Shown one piece after another: positions 26,303-34,418 of a DNA stretch of 64,000 nt. The first letter of the stretch is position 1, and every line of letters starts with the position of its first letter. The translations under genes and the position numbers were made by a program. This DNA comes from an uncultured Coriobacteriaceae bacterium. Its GTDB lineage: Bacteria; Actinomycetota; Coriobacteriia; Coriobacteriales; Atopobiaceae. The stretch is from positions 1 through 64,000 of the forward strand of contig CACYWP010000009.1 in NCBI GenBank assembly GCA_902778135.1. Reading direction: 5' to 3'. Under the pieces are notes generated by a model, which did no database searches, was not told the origin of the DNA, and saw only the letters and a program-made list of their open reading frames with translations.

Positions 26303-26986
26303 TCATCCCTCCGTGCGCGGTCCGGCCTCATTCCGGTCCGTGAGCGCGACCGCCGACCCATACAGCATGAACAGCCCGGCCGCAAGCAGGACGGCCCCGA
26401 CGATGTCGGTTGCCCAGTGCACGCCCGCGACCAGCCTCCCGAGCACCATGAGCGCCGAGAACGCGACCGCGAACGCGGTGGCGGCACCCCTGACGGCAGG
26501 GCCTTTCGCCCTTCGGTCCACCTGGAGCTTCAGCGTCGGCATGACGCTCAGGACCAGAAGCGTCGTGGAAGAAGGATACGACGCCTCCATGATCCCGTCT
26601 ATGGGTATGGGGCGGTAGTTGATGGGGACCATCTCGAAGACCAGATAGCATAGGATGACGACGATGTAGTAGGCGCCGAGCAGCAGAAGGTCGGCGTCCA
26701 CCCGGAGCAGCCCCCTCCGCCCGACCAGCTGCACGGCACCCAAGACCCCGAAGCACAGGCAGACGGCTATCGGCACGAGGCCGAGCCAGTCCGTGGCCGT
26801 GTAGATTCCCATGTGCACGCCCGTGACCCCGTGGAACCACACGTTGAACGTCGCGAGACCGACGTCCGTCCCGTTTTGGCCCACCGGCTGTACGTCGACG
26901 TGTTGAATCAGCCCGGTCCACAGTGCGAAGGCGGCCAACAACGCCAACCCTGCAAGAAGCCCTCTCCTCGGTGACCTGTTAGGCAT
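26303..26986 (-). CDS. PAP2-family membrane phosphatase
   Basis: 227 residues from ATG 26986 (aaggaag site; a GTG at 26995 lies too close to it). Six hydrophobic helices. The PAP2 signature is partly degenerate: 'NYRPIPIDG' for motif 1 region, 'ASYPSSTTLLVL' where the usual PSGH is PSST, and 'RLVAGVHWATDIVGA' for the SR-x5-H-x3-D motif. The missing motif-2 histidine raises doubt about catalysis. Family members dephosphorylate lipid phosphates such as undecaprenyl-pyrophosphate. Confidence 0.75.
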   Translation of the reverse strand: MPNRSPRRGLLAGLALLAAFALWTGLIQHVDVQPVGQNGTDVGLATFNVWFHGVTGVHMGIYTATDWLGLVPIAVCLCFGVLGAVQLVGRRGLLRVDADLLLLGAYYIVVILCYLVFEMVPINYRPIPIDGIMEASYPSSTTLLVLSVMPTLKLQVDRRAKGPAVRGAATAFAVAFSALMVLGRLVAGVHWATDIVGAVLLAAGLFMLYGSAVALTDRNEAGPRTEG

Positions 26987-27412
26987 TTCCACCACTTCCT
27001 TCCGCTCCTCCCATTGCGAGACCGAGGCTATCGGGTGGCAACGCAGGCGGAAAGAGCCGCGCGGTCACATGGGCGACACGACTCGTGTCATAGCCGATGA
27101 GCAGGCGTTATGGGGTGACGGCAACCACTCGGGCGTTTTTTCAAACGGTTGGCGGTGCGAGGTTGTGACGATGGATGACACTTCACCAAGACGATTACGG
27201 CGACTGATGGAGGTCTTCTCATGGGCTCGAAGGGAATGGACGAGTACTGGATGCCCAAGCATGCGAAGGGGAACCTGCGGGGCTGGAGTTCGCACTTCCC
27301 TCGGTTGCATCGAGCCCTGGATTCGGTCATGGGACGACTGGATGGGTGCACGCGAGAACTTCCATGACTCTCGTGATAAAGACGCGCTCGGGTGATTGAG
27401 AAGAGCTTGCCC

Positions 27413-27548
27413 TTATGTGCTCATAACGAAGTACACGACAAAGGATCCGAGCGCCTTCTGCCCGGCGGGCATCGCGTCTCATGCGAGCGCCACGTAGGCC
27501 GCCACGGCGACCCCGGCCGCCGTGAGGACCCACATCCGGACCCCCGAC
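27413..27548 (-). pseudogene. Remnant of a small membrane protein
   Basis: One minus-strand frame reads 'RMWVLTAAGVAVAAYVALA', a stop, then 'DAMPAGQKALGSFVVYFVMS' and a second stop. Two hydrophobic stretches in one frame separated by a stop suggest a decayed membrane protein. This is the only coding-like signal in the 26987-27616 gap (about 630 bases). Confidence 0.3.
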
Positions 27549-27616
27549 GATTACCGCTAGTTGCATTTCTGCGACAATGACAAGGGCAGGAAGGCAAACG
27601 AGGAATAGGGGTCAAC

Positions 27617-28180
27617 ATGGCATTCAGGAACCTTGGCAGCGAGGGCGAGTTGTTCCCGCAGTCGGTGTTCATCATCGCGAGCTACGGCGAGGACGGCACG
27701 CCCAACGCGATGAACGCGGCGTGGGCCGGCGAGTGCAGCCGCAAGGAGATCTGCTTCAACATCGGCGACCACAAGACGACCGCCAACATCGTGAGGCGCG
27801 GCGCGTTCACCGTCTCCCCCGCCGATGCTGCGCACGTGGTGGAAGCAGACTACTTCGGCATCGCCAGCGGCAACAAGGTTGACAAGGCGGCGGCCTCCGG
27901 CATGACCTTCACGAAGTCCGAGTTCGTGGACGCGCCCGTGATCGAGGAGTTCCCGCTGACCATGGAGTGCGAGGTCACGGCCATCGACGGCGACGAGCAC
28001 GGCGCGCGCATCGTGGGCCGCGTGGTGAACACGCGCGTGGACGAGTCGGTGCTCGACGAAGAGGGCCGCGTGGACTTCGGCAGGATGCGCCCCATCGTGT
28101 ACGACAGCACCCGTCGCATCTACCGCGTTGTCGGCGAGGAAGTCGGCGGCGCCTGGGACGCGGGCATGAAGCTGATGTAG
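27617..28180 (+). CDS. Flavin reductase-like (flavoredoxin) protein
   Basis: 187 residues. The pattern 'FIIASYGEDGTPNAMNAAWA' with 'EICFNIGDHKTTANIVRRGAF' and 'DYFGIASGNKVDKA' matches the FMN-binding split-barrel flavin reductase/flavoredoxin family, in which FMN is bound by the first two blocks. It probably binds FMN and transfers electrons in the cytoplasm. Alone in its transcript, with a terminator hairpin close behind. Confidence 0.88.
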   Translation: MAFRNLGSEGELFPQSVFIIASYGEDGTPNAMNAAWAGECSRKEICFNIGDHKTTANIVRRGAFTVSPADAAHVVEADYFGIASGNKVDKAAASGMTFTKSEFVDAPVIEEFPLTMECEVTAIDGDEHGARIVGRVVNTRVDESVLDEEGRVDFGRMRPIVYDSTRRIYRVVGEEVGGAWDAGMKLM

Positions 28181-28208
28181 CCCTGTAGCGAGACAGAGCG
28201 TTTGTGAC

Positions 28209-28250
28209 ACCCCCCGCACCATCGTCTTGAGACGGACGCGGTGCGGGGGT
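28209..28250 (+). terminator. Hairpin after the flavin reductase gene
   Basis: A 10-bp GC stem (CCCCCGCACC / GGTGCGGGGG) with a 19-base loop, 30 bases past the stop. No marked T run. Confidence 0.5.
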
Positions 28251-28310
28251 ATCTCATGCTTGACGGATACGGACTTCACCAACTCATCTGAGACATCTGC
28301 GGCACCTCGC

Positions 28311-28449
28311 TAGCGTATGAAGTCCTCCCTGAGGTTCTCGTACAGAGCCTCGTATCTCTCCTTCTCAGAGTCGAGGCATACCAAGTAGTGGTCCGTGCTG
28401 CCCTCCGGATCGGAAATCGGAACGGCGATGCGGTCCTTGCTAAATAGGG
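28311..28449 (-). pseudogene. C-terminal fragment of a lost gene (LysR-like tail?)
   Basis: About 45 codons read 'SKDRIAVPISDPEGSTDHYL' and then 'ERYEALYENLREDFIR' before a stop. The frame meets a stop just upstream and has no start. The pattern is reminiscent of the end of a LysR effector domain, but this is a guess. It is the only coding-like signal in the 28181-28552 gap apart from the repeat below. Confidence 0.35.
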
Positions 28450-28477
28450 TTCAACTACAATCCCAGAAGCAAACAAG

Positions 28478-28520
28478 GGGCCTGACCCGTTCTCCGGCTG
28501 GCAGAACGGGTCAGGCCCCC
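28478..28520. repeat. 17-bp perfect inverted repeat (REP-like)
   Basis: GGGGCCTGACCCGTTCT and its exact complement flank a 9-base spacer, 32 bases before the DUF362 start. The 'gggcctgaccc' theme recalls REP/RAYT-associated elements in many genomes. It might also act as a hairpin in the DUF362 leader. Confidence 0.6.
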
Positions 28521-28552
28521 TAGATTGCCGGAACGGCAGAGCGGAGCAAACC

Positions 28553-29626
28553 ATGGATGAACGAAGATCCGAACAAGCCGGAAGCCACATGACACGGAGG
28601 TCGTTCGTAAGGCTCGGGGCCCTCGCCGGTGGCACGGTTGTGCTCGCCGGCCTTTCGGCATGCGCCGAGCAGGAGACTTCGTCCGGTTCCGCCAGTCAAT
28701 CTGCGAGCGCTTCGACCTCGCAGTCTGCAAGGGACTCGCAGTCGGCTCCATCCACGGTCTCGGAAACGGCCCCGGCGGTCTATTTCGCCCGAGCAGTAAA
28801 CCCCGAGGCGCTGCAGGCGGTGTTCGACGCGATCGGCGATGGCCTGTCGGGCAACGTTGGCGCGAAGCTGTCCACCGGAGAGCCGGGCGGCGATCATTAT
28901 CTGAAGGCCGACCTCATCTCGGGCCTCGTGAGCGCAGTGGGGGCGACGATCGTCGAGTGCAACACGGCCTACGGCGGCGGCAGGTCGAGCACCGAGGCCC
29001 ATTACCAGGTGGCGAATGACCACGGGTTCACCGGCATCGCGGACTTCCAGATCATGGACGAAGACGGCTCGCTCCCACTGCCCGTGAACGGAGGATTCCA
29101 CCTGAGCGAGGACCTCGTCGGCGCGCACTTCCCGGACTACGACTCCTTCCTGGTGCTCTCGCACTTCAAGGGGCATGCGATGGCCGGGTTCGGCGGGGCA
29201 CTCAAAAACATCAGCATCGGCATGGCGTCGCGCGAGGGCAAGCTGCTCATCCACTCGGCTGGCGCGGACCGAACGAGCTGGCAGAGCGCGGCGACCCCCG
29301 ACTTCCTGGAGTCGATGGCCGATGCGTGCCAGGCCGTGCTCGCGGCCCAGCCGAACATGCTGTTCGTGAACGTGATGAACAACCTGTCGGTCGACTGCGA
29401 CTGCGACAGCAATCCCGCACCTCCCAAAATGGCAGACATCGGCATTCTGGCCTCCGCTGACCCTGTCGCTCTCGACCAGGCCTGCGTCGACCTCGTGTAC
29501 GCAAGCGACGACGACAGCGCCGACCTCATCGCGCGCATCGAGAGCCGCGACGGGCAGCACGTCCTGGAGGCTGCCGAGTCGTTAGGCATCGGCAGCCGCT
29601 CTTACGAGTTGGTTGAAATCGGGTAG
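28553..29626 (+). CDS. DUF362-domain Tat lipoprotein
   Basis: 357 residues. The N-terminus has a twin-arginine signal ('TRRSFVRLGALAGG') and a lipobox 'LSAC' with Cys37, then a Ser-rich stalk. The mature part matches DUF362: 'SFLVLSHFKGHAMAGFGGAL', 'KNISIGMASREGK' and 'IGILASADPVALDQACVDLV'. In other bacteria DUF362 often carries or neighbours ferredoxin motifs; here the only clustered cysteines are in 'VDCDCDS'. Function is unknown but Tat export suggests a folded, possibly metal-bearing protein. ATG 28553 has a ggag site. Confidence 0.82.
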   Translation: MDERRSEQAGSHMTRRSFVRLGALAGGTVVLAGLSACAEQETSSGSASQSASASTSQSARDSQSAPSTVSETAPAVYFARAVNPEALQAVFDAIGDGLSGNVGAKLSTGEPGGDHYLKADLISGLVSAVGATIVECNTAYGGGRSSTEAHYQVANDHGFTGIADFQIMDEDGSLPLPVNGGFHLSEDLVGAHFPDYDSFLVLSHFKGHAMAGFGGALKNISIGMASREGKLLIHSAGADRTSWQSAATPDFLESMADACQAVLAAQPNMLFVNVMNNLSVDCDCDSNPAPPKMADIGILASADPVALDQACVDLVYASDDDSADLIARIESRDGQHVLEAAESLGIGSRSYELVEIG

Positions 29627-29824
29627 CCACGAACAGAGTTAGCGACGCATAATGGGTACCCGTACCGGCGCTACAGGGGGCATTATTTAGCGACCATCAA
29701 CTCTGAGCAACCAGTACAATGCGCATAGGCGAGCTGCCACGACGGAAATGGTGCTGGCCGTGCGCTCGGCCATGGCTCATGCCCAGGCATCCGAGCGACG
29801 AGCAAGAAGGCGGGATGGTGCCCT

Positions 29825-30853
29825 ATGAACCTAGCCGGCAAACCGTCTCAGATGACGGTGTTCGACGCACTGTACTCGATGGTCGCAGGAGATGGCAGGG
29901 GCGAGGCGCTGCTCGGGAACAGCTTCGACATCGCGAGGGACGCCTACGAACGCACACTCATAGGCGACGCCTATCCGGCAGCCTACCTTGAGTTTCCCCT
30001 CTTGGGACCGCCGGGGTTCGATTTGCTCACGGTCCATAGCACCATGCAGCCCGAATCTCGGTTCGCACCGGGAGCAGGTTTTGGCTATCAGGCGATGTTC
30101 GACTGGTTTTCGGACGTTTGCGAAACAGGCGTCAACGTGAGTTGCGGAATCGAGCTCGACACATCGGTTGGCGAAACCGAGCGGGCGGGCGTGTACCTGC
30201 AGTACCGCAAACACCCCGACCTGATTGCGCCATTTCTGGATTCCATTGGCGAGGAGGCCCGGACGGAAAGCTTCCTGACCGTGGCCAATCGCATGCCAGA
30301 AGGCTGGCCGCCAGCCTATGTCGGCCTCTTCCCCGGTCGAGCAGGCACTCCGCTGCGCATCGGCGGCTACCTGGGACAAACCGTGCAGAAGGCATGTGCC
30401 GACGACCCCGCGCTTCTCGCCGCCCATTTCGACCAGATCGGCTTCTCTGCCTACGACGACGAAATGCTCTCGCGGTGCAGCACGTTCCTGTCGCTCGCAC
30501 CGTCCGTCGACTTCCAATTCGACATCATGTCCGACGGGACCCTCAGCGACGTGTTCGGACTGTCGCTTTCGTTCAACGAAACGATGCCTCGCCAGGCCCG
30601 CGCCTGCATGGAGAGCGGCTATGGCGCCCAGATATGCAGGACCTTGCAGGAATGGGGATTGGCAGACGGGCGCTGGAGGCTCATCGCCGGCGCAGCCTTC
30701 GGCCGGCATGTGCCATTCGACCGTGAAGACGGATCCCAGGGCAGGTTCGCCCTCTGCTGCATGTTCAACTACGCGAAAGTCAAGTTCGCCGGAGCCGTGG
30801 CGCAGCCGGCAAAGTTCTACTTGAGATTGTCTGCTGGCGAGGTGGAAGCATGA
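29825..30853 (+). CDS. Unknown protein, paralogue 1 beside the Nif11-like precursors
   Basis: 342 residues, no signal peptide or membrane helix. I do not recognise the family. It is a clear paralogue of the next gene: both share an N-terminal 'LYSMVAGD'/'LYGFASKD' block, 'LEFPLLGPPGFDLLTVHS'/'FEVPLSGPARFDLHVAHD', a central 'PEGWPPAYVGLFPGRAGTPLRI' type segment (Pro/Gly plus Trp/Tyr), 'FQFDIMSDGTL'/'LQFDVLSDGTL' and a C-terminal 'KFYLRL'/'KLYLQA'. The alternating beta pattern with 'CGIELDTS' and 'AKFYLRL' is loosely reminiscent of cyanobactin-type ABBA prenyltransferases; this is speculation. Start ATG has only a weak ribosome site. Confidence 0.6.
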   Translation: MNLAGKPSQMTVFDALYSMVAGDGRGEALLGNSFDIARDAYERTLIGDAYPAAYLEFPLLGPPGFDLLTVHSTMQPESRFAPGAGFGYQAMFDWFSDVCETGVNVSCGIELDTSVGETERAGVYLQYRKHPDLIAPFLDSIGEEARTESFLTVANRMPEGWPPAYVGLFPGRAGTPLRIGGYLGQTVQKACADDPALLAAHFDQIGFSAYDDEMLSRCSTFLSLAPSVDFQFDIMSDGTLSDVFGLSLSFNETMPRQARACMESGYGAQICRTLQEWGLADGRWRLIAGAAFGRHVPFDREDGSQGRFALCCMFNYAKVKFAGAVAQPAKFYLRLSAGEVEA

Positions 30854-31848
30854 GCGCCGATGCGACGATGCTGTACGAGACCCTGTACGGCTTTGCCTCC
30901 AAGGACGCAGAGTCCGATCTGTTCGGGACGACCGCCCCGCTCGCGCAGGAGGCCTTTCTACGCGCTTCGGAGGGCGTGTCGGTGCCCACCATATGGTTCG
31001 AGGTTCCGCTTTCTGGCCCGGCGCGCTTCGACCTGCACGTCGCGCATGACAACGCCGACCTGCATGAGCATGCCCCATTTGCACCGGATGCCATGGACGG
31101 GCACGGCGAGCTGCTGAACTGGTACGCGTCCGAGCCCCGCGAGGGCGGCGGGCTCGCGCTTGCCTACGACGCGGGAGATGGCTGCATCGACGCCCCCGCC
31201 ATGCATGTCAACGTGAACGCCGCCGAGGCTTTCGATATCGAGGGGTTCTTCGCCCACGTTGGCAGGCCGAAGGCAACGGCGCTCTACCGCGACTTCGCAA
31301 GGCGGCTTCCACGAGGCTGGCACATATGGTACTTCGGCGTGCATCCGGGCAGGCTGGGAGCTCCCGTCCGAATCGACTGCTTCGTCGACAAGGGCTTGAA
31401 ACGCATGTATGCCGCCGACCCCGCAAAGCTGGAGGAAGACCTCCGAAGGGTAGGCTTCTCCGTCGAGGGCCCGATGGCGCGACGCGTCGGCACCGAAGTG
31501 GCTGCGTCCCCCCTTGGCATGGAGCTTCAGTTCGATGTCCTCTCCGACGGGACGCTCGGACGAACCGTGGGCATTTCTGCCAAGCTTCCCCTCGTGGCTG
31601 CGAGCGCGGCACGCCTGCTTTGGGAGCCCGACGGCGGAGCTGCGCGGCTCATGGAGTTCGCCGTGGATTCACACGTTGCTGACGCCCGGTGGCGACGGGT
31701 CCGGGACACCATATTCTCGGAGGCCGTGCGGGACGGCAACATCTTGCAAGCGCTCTACTGCGTCCCTGTGTTTGCGAAGTTTCGGGTGCGTGAAGACAAG
31801 CTCCTCGATGCGAAGCTTTACCTGCAAGCAGGCGCGGTCAGCCTATAG
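30850..31848 (+). CDS. Unknown protein, paralogue 2 beside the Nif11-like precursors
   Basis: 332 residues, cytoplasmic by appearance, overlapping the first paralogue by four bases (ATGA) and so co-translated. It retains all blocks shared with paralogue 1, notably 'RRLPRGWHIWYFGVHPGRLG', 'LQFDVLSDGTLGRTVGIS' and a final 'DAKLYLQAGA'. The two may form a heterodimer. Followed after 250 bases by precursor 1, which gives the main hint of a role in peptide maturation. Family not recognised. Confidence 0.6.
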   Translation: MSADATMLYETLYGFASKDAESDLFGTTAPLAQEAFLRASEGVSVPTIWFEVPLSGPARFDLHVAHDNADLHEHAPFAPDAMDGHGELLNWYASEPREGGGLALAYDAGDGCIDAPAMHVNVNAAEAFDIEGFFAHVGRPKATALYRDFARRLPRGWHIWYFGVHPGRLGAPVRIDCFVDKGLKRMYAADPAKLEEDLRRVGFSVEGPMARRVGTEVAASPLGMELQFDVLSDGTLGRTVGISAKLPLVAASAARLLWEPDGGAARLMEFAVDSHVADARWRRVRDTIFSEAVRDGNILQALYCVPVFAKFRVREDKLLDAKLYLQAGAVSL

Positions 31849-32005
31849 CGCCTGCACACGCCCTCTCCCGACGACCAGGTTCCCAAAGGTCAGCTTCACC
31901 GAAGGTGTCGACACTCATTTATACGCCGCTCGCCAAGGGCGCCGAGGGCATGGAAAACCATATGTTGTCAGACGCCATCACTATATCGATAGGCATTATC
32001 TCGAT

Positions 32006-32040
32006 TTGAGACGATTGGCTTGCTCCTACATACTAAAATA
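32006..32040 (+). promoter_or_regulatory. Candidate promoter of Nif11-like precursor 1
   Basis: An AT-rich stretch has TTGAGA (32006-32011) and, 19 bases on, TACTAAAAT (32031-32039), a plausible but long-spaced -35/-10 pair about 60 bases before the precursor start. The 31849-32005 part shows nothing else. Confidence 0.3.
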
Positions 32041-32097
32041 GAAGTAAGTCATCATGACAGGACTCACAAGGACAACCGGACCGTAAGGAGGTAGGGT

Positions 32098-32268
32098 ATG
32101 GCAAGCTTCAACGATTTGACCCCTGAGCAGATGGAAAAGGCGAGGGCATGCAAGAGCGCTGACGAACTGGTCAAGCTCGCCGCGGCCGAGGGCATCGAAC
32201 TCACCGATGACCAACTCGAGGTCATCTCGGGTGGCACGTGGTACGACTGTATGAACGAAACGTGGTAA
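32098..32268 (+). CDS. Nif11-like RiPP precursor peptide 1 (56 aa)
   Basis: Small gene with a very strong site (taaggaggtaggg). The leader starts 'MASFNDLTPEQMEKARACKS', continues 'ELVKLAAAEGIELTDDQLEV' and ends at the double-glycine ISGG (residues 43-46), the pattern of Nif11-like leader peptides that guide tailoring enzymes and are cut after GG. The short core is TWYDCMNETW: ten residues with two Trp, one Tyr and one Cys. A hairpin follows, then a HipA-like kinase gene. No classical tailoring enzyme is adjacent. The Nif11 leader call is confident; that the core is modified is inference. Confidence 0.85.
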   Translation: MASFNDLTPEQMEKARACKSADELVKLAAAEGIELTDDQLEVISGGTWYDCMNETW

Positions 32269-32294
32269 CGCTCGATTCGAACGCATTTGCCTAG

Positions 32295-32331
32295 ACGACG
32301 CGACGATTGCAATAGGCGACCGTCGCGTCGT
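32295..32331 (+). terminator. Hairpin between precursor 1 and the HipA-like gene
   Basis: A 11-bp perfect stem (ACGACGCGACG / CGTCGCGTCGT, 15-base loop) followed by tggtgtttcg. It likely ends or attenuates transcription after the precursor so that the precursor is made in excess over the kinase. Confidence 0.6.
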
Positions 32332-32423
32332 GGTGTTTCGTCATTTGCCTTGGCAAGATGACGCCGTCGATGCCCGGTGGCGGGCCTGATGCTGCGCGCG
32401 TTTTGCGGCGGGAAGAGGGAGAC

Positions 32424-33614
32424 ATGGCCAGGCGCACACTCATGCAGCGCGACCGGGAGCTAGTCGACTTCGAGGTAGATCCGGTGACGGGCGAGGCCCG
32501 CATCATCGATGTGGCAAGCGACGGTCTTGCTGCCCCTATGGGACTGGTCGGGGAAAACAGGCATCGGATTCTGACGACGCTCATGACAAGGCGCGCCTTG
32601 TCGCCCATGCGCAGGGACAAGGACGACGTCCTTGCGGCCTTTGGAGCAAAGTCACCCGTTGACCTCGCGCTCATGGGACTGGGCCTCTCCCTTTCCGACC
32701 AGCTCTGGTACCGTGCCCCCGGATCTTCCGAACGCTGGGAGGACGTGAACTTCTTCGACAACGGGTGGGACCCGGGCTTTGGCGCGGCGGTCCTTTCGTG
32801 CGATTACGTCCGCCTGGCGACCTGCTCGCCCGACGTTCCCGAAGTCACGACACCTGGCCACGCTGTCAAAGCGTGGGAGCGTAACGATGACGGCATCTAC
32901 CTTGTCAAGGCAGCCGAACACCCTGATGGCATCGAGCTCGTGGGAGCCAAGTTGGGGTTCGATCTGTGTTCCCTACTCTTCGGCGAAGGCCACTACGTTC
33001 CCTTGCGTGTGGAGGAGCGCTATGGCAGGCCCTGCTCGATCAGCCCGATTATGTTGGATGGCGACGAGGAGCTCGCCGACGGGAATCGGCTCTGCGCGAT
33101 GGCGGATATGTGGGAGAGTCCTTGCCTGAGCAGAGGGGGCATCACGACGGAGGGATGCGATGCCCTCATCGATGCCTATGAGGCCATCGGAGTCGCAGAT
33201 GCCTCGGCGCACGTGGCCAGGAGGGCATGCTTCGCCTGCCTTACGCTGCTATCGGATTTCAACCCAGGCAACTTCGGTGCCATTCGCAGAATCGGCTCGG
33301 ATGTGTGGCGTGTGGCGCCCATCTTCGATTACGACAGTGCCTTCGGCCTCCCGCTCAATGGCGACTCGATTTCGTATCTATACGAGAACCCTTTGCTCGT
33401 CGAGCTGCTCTGCGTCCAGCGCTTCAGCTTCCTCAAACCATCCTGGGACTGGTCCTGGTGCGACCTGCGAGCACTCGATGGCTTCGAGGACCTCATCCTG
33501 GCGTCATACGCCTCCTGCGGTAGCCTGCCGCCAGTCTACGCAGAGCTCATTGCCCACCTGTTCGTCGCGCAGCGCGATTACGTGAACAAGGTCGCGTCGG
33601 GCGAACGGGCGTAG
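32424..33614 (+). CDS. HipA-like kinase-fold protein next to precursor 1
   Basis: 396 residues from ATG 32424 with a gaagagggag site; an in-frame ATG at 32358 lacks one. The start 'TLMQRDRELVDFEVDP' and 'LSDQLWYRAPGSSERWEDVN' with 'FFDNGWDPGFG' match a HipA-like subfamily in Firmicutes and Coriobacteria. 'GIYLVKAAE' provides the ATP-binding Lys (near residue 160); 'SDFNPGNFGAIR' (near 278) corresponds to the catalytic D-x-x-x-x-N loop and 'VAPIFDYDSAFG' (near 300) to the metal-binding Asp. So it is probably an active protein kinase. A truncated copy of the same gene follows precursor 2, showing the precursor-kinase pairing is recurrent. Confidence 0.78.
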   Translation: MARRTLMQRDRELVDFEVDPVTGEARIIDVASDGLAAPMGLVGENRHRILTTLMTRRALSPMRRDKDDVLAAFGAKSPVDLALMGLGLSLSDQLWYRAPGSSERWEDVNFFDNGWDPGFGAAVLSCDYVRLATCSPDVPEVTTPGHAVKAWERNDDGIYLVKAAEHPDGIELVGAKLGFDLCSLLFGEGHYVPLRVEERYGRPCSISPIMLDGDEELADGNRLCAMADMWESPCLSRGGITTEGCDALIDAYEAIGVADASAHVARRACFACLTLLSDFNPGNFGAIRRIGSDVWRVAPIFDYDSAFGLPLNGDSISYLYENPLLVELLCVQRFSFLKPSWDWSWCDLRALDGFEDLILASYASCGSLPPVYAELIAHLFVAQRDYVNKVASGERA

Positions 33615-33811
33615 CGACGGGTCTTGGCCGAGTGCCACGCCTTCGCAGACATGCACGTGATTGCCCGAGATGCCGGCACAGTTGCAGAGCCGATCTCCCG
33701 CTATCTCATAATGCCTCGGCTACGTTCCACCGCGTCTGCCTTCGCGCGACTCGAGCTGACCTATAGGCTGGGCTCTCTGCCAGCGGCTGTCTTCGCCTCA
33801 TGACAGTGAGC

Positions 33812-33817
33812 TATAAT
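33812..33817 (+). promoter_or_regulatory. Perfect -10 box TATAAT before precursor 2
   Basis: TATAAT at 33812-33817 lies ~66 bases before the precursor 2 start. No good -35 is seen at 16-18 bases, so activation by a regulator is possible. The preceding 33615-33811 holds no gene. Confidence 0.4.
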
Positions 33818-33882
33818 ACGAGCATTCGGATAGAATTTTGAAGAATCGGTCTCGTCTCGTAAATCGTGAGGGTGTGATCTGG

Positions 33883-34164
33883 ATGGGCTCAAGAGGTTTG
33901 ACGCAAGAGCAATGGGACAAGCTGCGTGAGTGCAAGACACCTGAAGACATCCTGGCGTTGGCGCAGGCGGAAGGCTACGAGATGACCGATGACGAGCTTC
34001 AGCAGGTCACTGGCGCCGGCGACGGCTATGTTCAAAGCGGTGGCTACTGGGATGATGGCCCGCACTATACCGCCTGGTGCCCTCATTGCGGGAAGCAGTA
34101 CTACTTCATGGATCCCGACGACCCGGCAGATTGGTGCCCTCATTGCGGGGGCAAGCTTAGGTAG
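33883..34164 (+). CDS. Nif11-like leader peptide protein 2 with zinc-ribbon-like core
   Basis: 93 residues from ATG 33883 (gaggg site; TTG 33838 is an alternative). The leader 'LTQEQWDKLRECKTPEDILA' continues to 'YEMTDDELQQVTGAG', with Gly-Ala-Gly in place of the usual double Gly. The ~47-residue C-terminal part is Trp/Tyr/Gly-rich and has two CPHCG motifs, 'TAWCPHCGKQYYF' and 'DWCPHCGGKLR', forming a classic zinc ribbon. The leader belongs to the same family as precursors 1, 3 and 4. Whether the zinc ribbon is a cleaved product or a stable domain is open. Confidence 0.8.
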   Translation: MGSRGLTQEQWDKLRECKTPEDILALAQAEGYEMTDDELQQVTGAGDGYVQSGGYWDDGPHYTAWCPHCGKQYYFMDPDDPADWCPHCGGKLR

Positions 34165-34195
34165 GGGAAATCCGAGCGCGTAAGCACCACATCGA

Positions 34196-34309
34196 CGGAT
34201 CGGGGCTCATCTGCTCGTTGCCCAGCGCGATTATGCGAACGAGGTTGCGTCAGGCGAGGACGGCATCGCACACGCTACGAACGCTTCCTCAGCTCGCATT
34301 CGTTCCTAG
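34196..34309 (+). pseudogene. Remnant of a second HipA-like kinase gene
   Basis: The frame reads 'IGAHLLVAQRDYANEVASGE', which aligns with the very end of the intact kinase ('LIAHLFVAQRDYVNKVASGE', ending at 33614), then drifts to a stop at 34307-34309. DNA identity in this segment is also evident by eye. All upstream kinase sequence is gone; only 31 bases separate the precursor 2 stop from it. Confidence 0.75.
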
Positions 34310-34418
34310 CCCATCGCACTGCCACTCGGGAGCCACGGCCCCATCACCCCGGAACGTGCTGCGTACGGCAGGCCCCAGCGACCGCCTCTCCGCACCCGAC
34401 ACAACCGCAACCCTTGTC

